Source of the DNA: Dehalococcoidia bacterium
Lineage (GTDB): Bacteria; Chloroflexota; Dehalococcoidia; E44-bin15
Direction: 5' to 3'
Assembly: GCA_041649635.1 (NCBI GenBank)
Contig: JBAZMV010000001.1
Coordinates: forward strand, 1 to 64,000
Length of the DNA stretch: 64,000 bases
Made by a program: the position numbers and the translations under genes. Shown in pieces: positions 62,715-64,000 of the stretch; position 1 is the first letter of the stretch, and each line of letters opens with the position of its first letter. The notes beneath the pieces are model-generated. The model saw only the letters and a program-made list of their open reading frames with translations, ran no database searches and was not told where the DNA came from.

Positions 62715-62975
62715 CTAGCTTGATTTTGAATCGGATGCGTCCTTGCTTTCAACGTCTTTGGCAGTCTCTTTTTTAGCGTCCGATTTCCCCTCATCAACGT
62801 CCTCTCCCGCAGCCGATTTCTTAAAGTTGCGGATGCCTTTGCCCATCGCGCCCATAGCCTGCGGCAGCTTGCCCACGCCGAAGACTATCAATACGATAGC
62901 CAGGATGATCAATATCTCCGGCGCACCCCATGAACCAGCGAAAATTGCAAATGGTAACGTAATCATAGCCGCCAT
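62715..62975 (-). CDS. tatA: Twin-arginine translocase subunit TatA
   Basis: The 86-residue protein has the TatA helix PEILIILAIVLIVFGVGKLP with the FG hinge, an amphipathic helix (AMGAMGKGIRNFKKS) and an acidic tail. It oligomerises to form the translocation path. Confidence 0.9.
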   Translation of the reverse strand: MAAMITLPFAIFAGSWGAPEILIILAIVLIVFGVGKLPQAMGAMGKGIRNFKKSAAGEDVDEGKSDAKKETAKDVESKDASDSKSS

Positions 62976-62988
62976 AAAATATTACCTC

Positions 62989-63828
62989 CTAAGGAGTTTC
63001 CTCTCCTTGACTGCTAGTATTTTCTGTATAAGTGCCAGATTTATAACCTCTCTCGCAGGCCTGCCTGTCCAGATCTAGAGTATTTATCCACTCCAGCGGC
63101 ATCGCGACATCTTTGCTAACTTTCCTCAGATCGACGGCTTTTAAATATCTCTTGCACTTCTCACACACATAAACCCTGTAGCGCCCATCTAAATCTGCAA
63201 AGAAAGAAAGCTCCTTCTGTTCCGCATTACCGCAAAACGGGCACTCCATCCTCTGAAAAAGCCATTCCGCGTCGCACCGGGGGCAGCAAAGCCACCTCGC
63301 GCCGTTCTCCGGTTCTAGATAGGCGAAATTAGGCGTCCCTCCGCATACCGGACAATACCTCCGCCGCCACTTCTCCTGACTAATCTGTGGCAATAACTCC
63401 TCCGCCCACCTCGCCAAGAACGGCTTAATTGCGGAATGAATTGCCACGGTTAAGATATCTTCATCCATTCCATCGTGCGGAAAAGACTGTTTATTATACC
63501 ACGATTCAATTGCCTGCCTCAACTGAAAGGCGCTCTCGGCATCTATTGACGAAGAATATTCTCCTATTATCTCAAGAGCACGTTTGAATAAGTCGTCGAC
63601 CTTGTCCCAATCCAGGTGCAGCTCATCGAATTTAAGCGCTATAATGCCAAGACCCACCCTCTCATCGATTTCCTCTTGAGACGGGCGGGCCTCTTTTATC
63701 TCTATATCTGACCTTGCTTCGTACTGCAGGCGGGTCAGCTTAACATATAGTTCGATAGACTCGGGAAGAGAAGTTTTTCCCAGTTCCTCCAGCTTTTTAA
63801 GCACTTTCCCATAACTTCCACTACCCAT
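62989..63828 (-). CDS. fdhE: Formate dehydrogenase accessory protein FdhE
   Basis: FdhE helps mature and export respiratory formate dehydrogenases. The 279-residue protein has the family's rubredoxin-like Cys pairs: CPVCGGTPNFAYLE, CCPRCDAEW, CPFCGN and CEKCKRYLKAVDLRK. It lies 13 bp upstream of tatA in the same direction, and a cytochrome b gene precedes it, so this cluster serves an exported enzyme different from the cytoplasmic fdhA at 23-25 kb. Confidence 0.9.
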   Translation of the reverse strand: MGSGSYGKVLKKLEELGKTSLPESIELYVKLTRLQYEARSDIEIKEARPSQEEIDERVGLGIIALKFDELHLDWDKVDDLFKRALEIIGEYSSSIDAESAFQLRQAIESWYNKQSFPHDGMDEDILTVAIHSAIKPFLARWAEELLPQISQEKWRRRYCPVCGGTPNFAYLEPENGARWLCCPRCDAEWLFQRMECPFCGNAEQKELSFFADLDGRYRVYVCEKCKRYLKAVDLRKVSKDVAMPLEWINTLDLDRQACERGYKSGTYTENTSSQGEETP

Positions 63829-63848
63829 TACGTTTGCACACTACAGTC

Positions 63849-64000
63849 TTACTTCCCTTTACCAGATTCCTTGTTATGTTTCATCAACTCATCATACCAT
63901 TTCTTATGATGAGACTCGGCGTAGTGAGCGGGCACTGTACCGTCCACCATAGACCAGAATATACCCTTCATCTTTGGATGCAATACTGACAGGTACACAT
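63849..64000 (-). CDS. Formate dehydrogenase / thiosulfate reductase cytochrome b subunit, C-terminal end
   Basis: Only the last 50 codons are inside the window; the gene continues past the right edge. The residues HPKMKGIFWSMVDGTVPAHY, then AESHHKKWYDELMKHN, match the cytoplasmic tail of gamma-type di-heme cytochrome b subunits of respiratory formate dehydrogenases. It ends 20 bp before fdhE. This gives the membrane anchor and quinone link of the exported enzyme. Confidence 0.7.
   Translation of the reverse strand, partial: VYLSVLHPKMKGIFWSMVDGTVPAHYAESHHKKWYDELMKHNKESGKGK

Overview
The window looks like the chromosome of a strictly anaerobic bacterium, most plausibly a sediment Chloroflexota of the Dehalococcoidia type. 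This is inference from gene content: tungsten aldehyde oxidoreductase, four-subunit pyruvate:ferredoxin oxidoreductase, EtfAB beside a membrane Fe-S oxidoreductase, a selenocysteine formate dehydrogenase, acyl-CoA dehydrogenase, thiolase and SDR genes, a Gram-positive-type LexA box, and no respiratory oxidase. No rRNA or marker gene in the window allows a firmer placement.

Layout. 1-7.8 kb is accessory DNA: the start of lexA with its box, a 4.4-kb island bounded by inverted copies of a hairpin plus four 12-bp iterons, then an MCM-like AAA+ ATPase with a zinc-finger partner and an excisionase-like HTH gene. It ends at a tRNA-Arg gene cut in its anticodon arm, next to an intact tRNA-His. 8-21 kb holds housekeeping genes: HIT protein, FAD reductase, GAF/HD-GYP-like regulator, MFS transporter, Lon-like protease, ABC exporter, HypAB and a cNMP-binding protein. 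21-31 kb is one-carbon and electron-transfer metabolism on the minus strand: focA, the selenoprotein fdhA, two Fe-S/flavin partner proteins, a NifU-like protein, a heterodisulfide-reductase-like membrane oxidoreductase, etfA and etfB.

31-41 kb carries recN, a small repeat protein, a REP-associated tyrosine transposase, an AOR operon, an ABC-2 transporter and a pair of unknown paralogs. 41-58 kb is acyl-CoA metabolism (SDR, acyl-CoA dehydrogenase, a 1380-residue dehydratase activase, HMG-CoA-synthase-like protein fused to DUF35, thiolase, MFE-2-like SDR), interrupted by an AT-rich BglII-family restriction-modification pair. Nearly every gap here is filled with modular palindromic repeats. 58-64 kb holds tRNA-Pro, porCDAB, tRNA-Arg(CCG), tatABC, fdhE and the end of a cytochrome b gene.

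How it fits together: beta-oxidation-type enzymes would pass electrons through EtfAB to the membrane Fe-S protein and the quinone pool. PFOR and AOR exchange electrons with ferredoxin. A cytoplasmic formate dehydrogenase with a formate channel handles formate, and a second, exported formate dehydrogenase is implied by fdhE, tat and the cytochrome b fragment. The most unusual items are the iteron-bounded island, the bacterial MCM-like module beside a tRNA scar, a lipoprotein with an archaellin-like C-terminus, the 85-residue repeat protein and the repeat network around the transposase.
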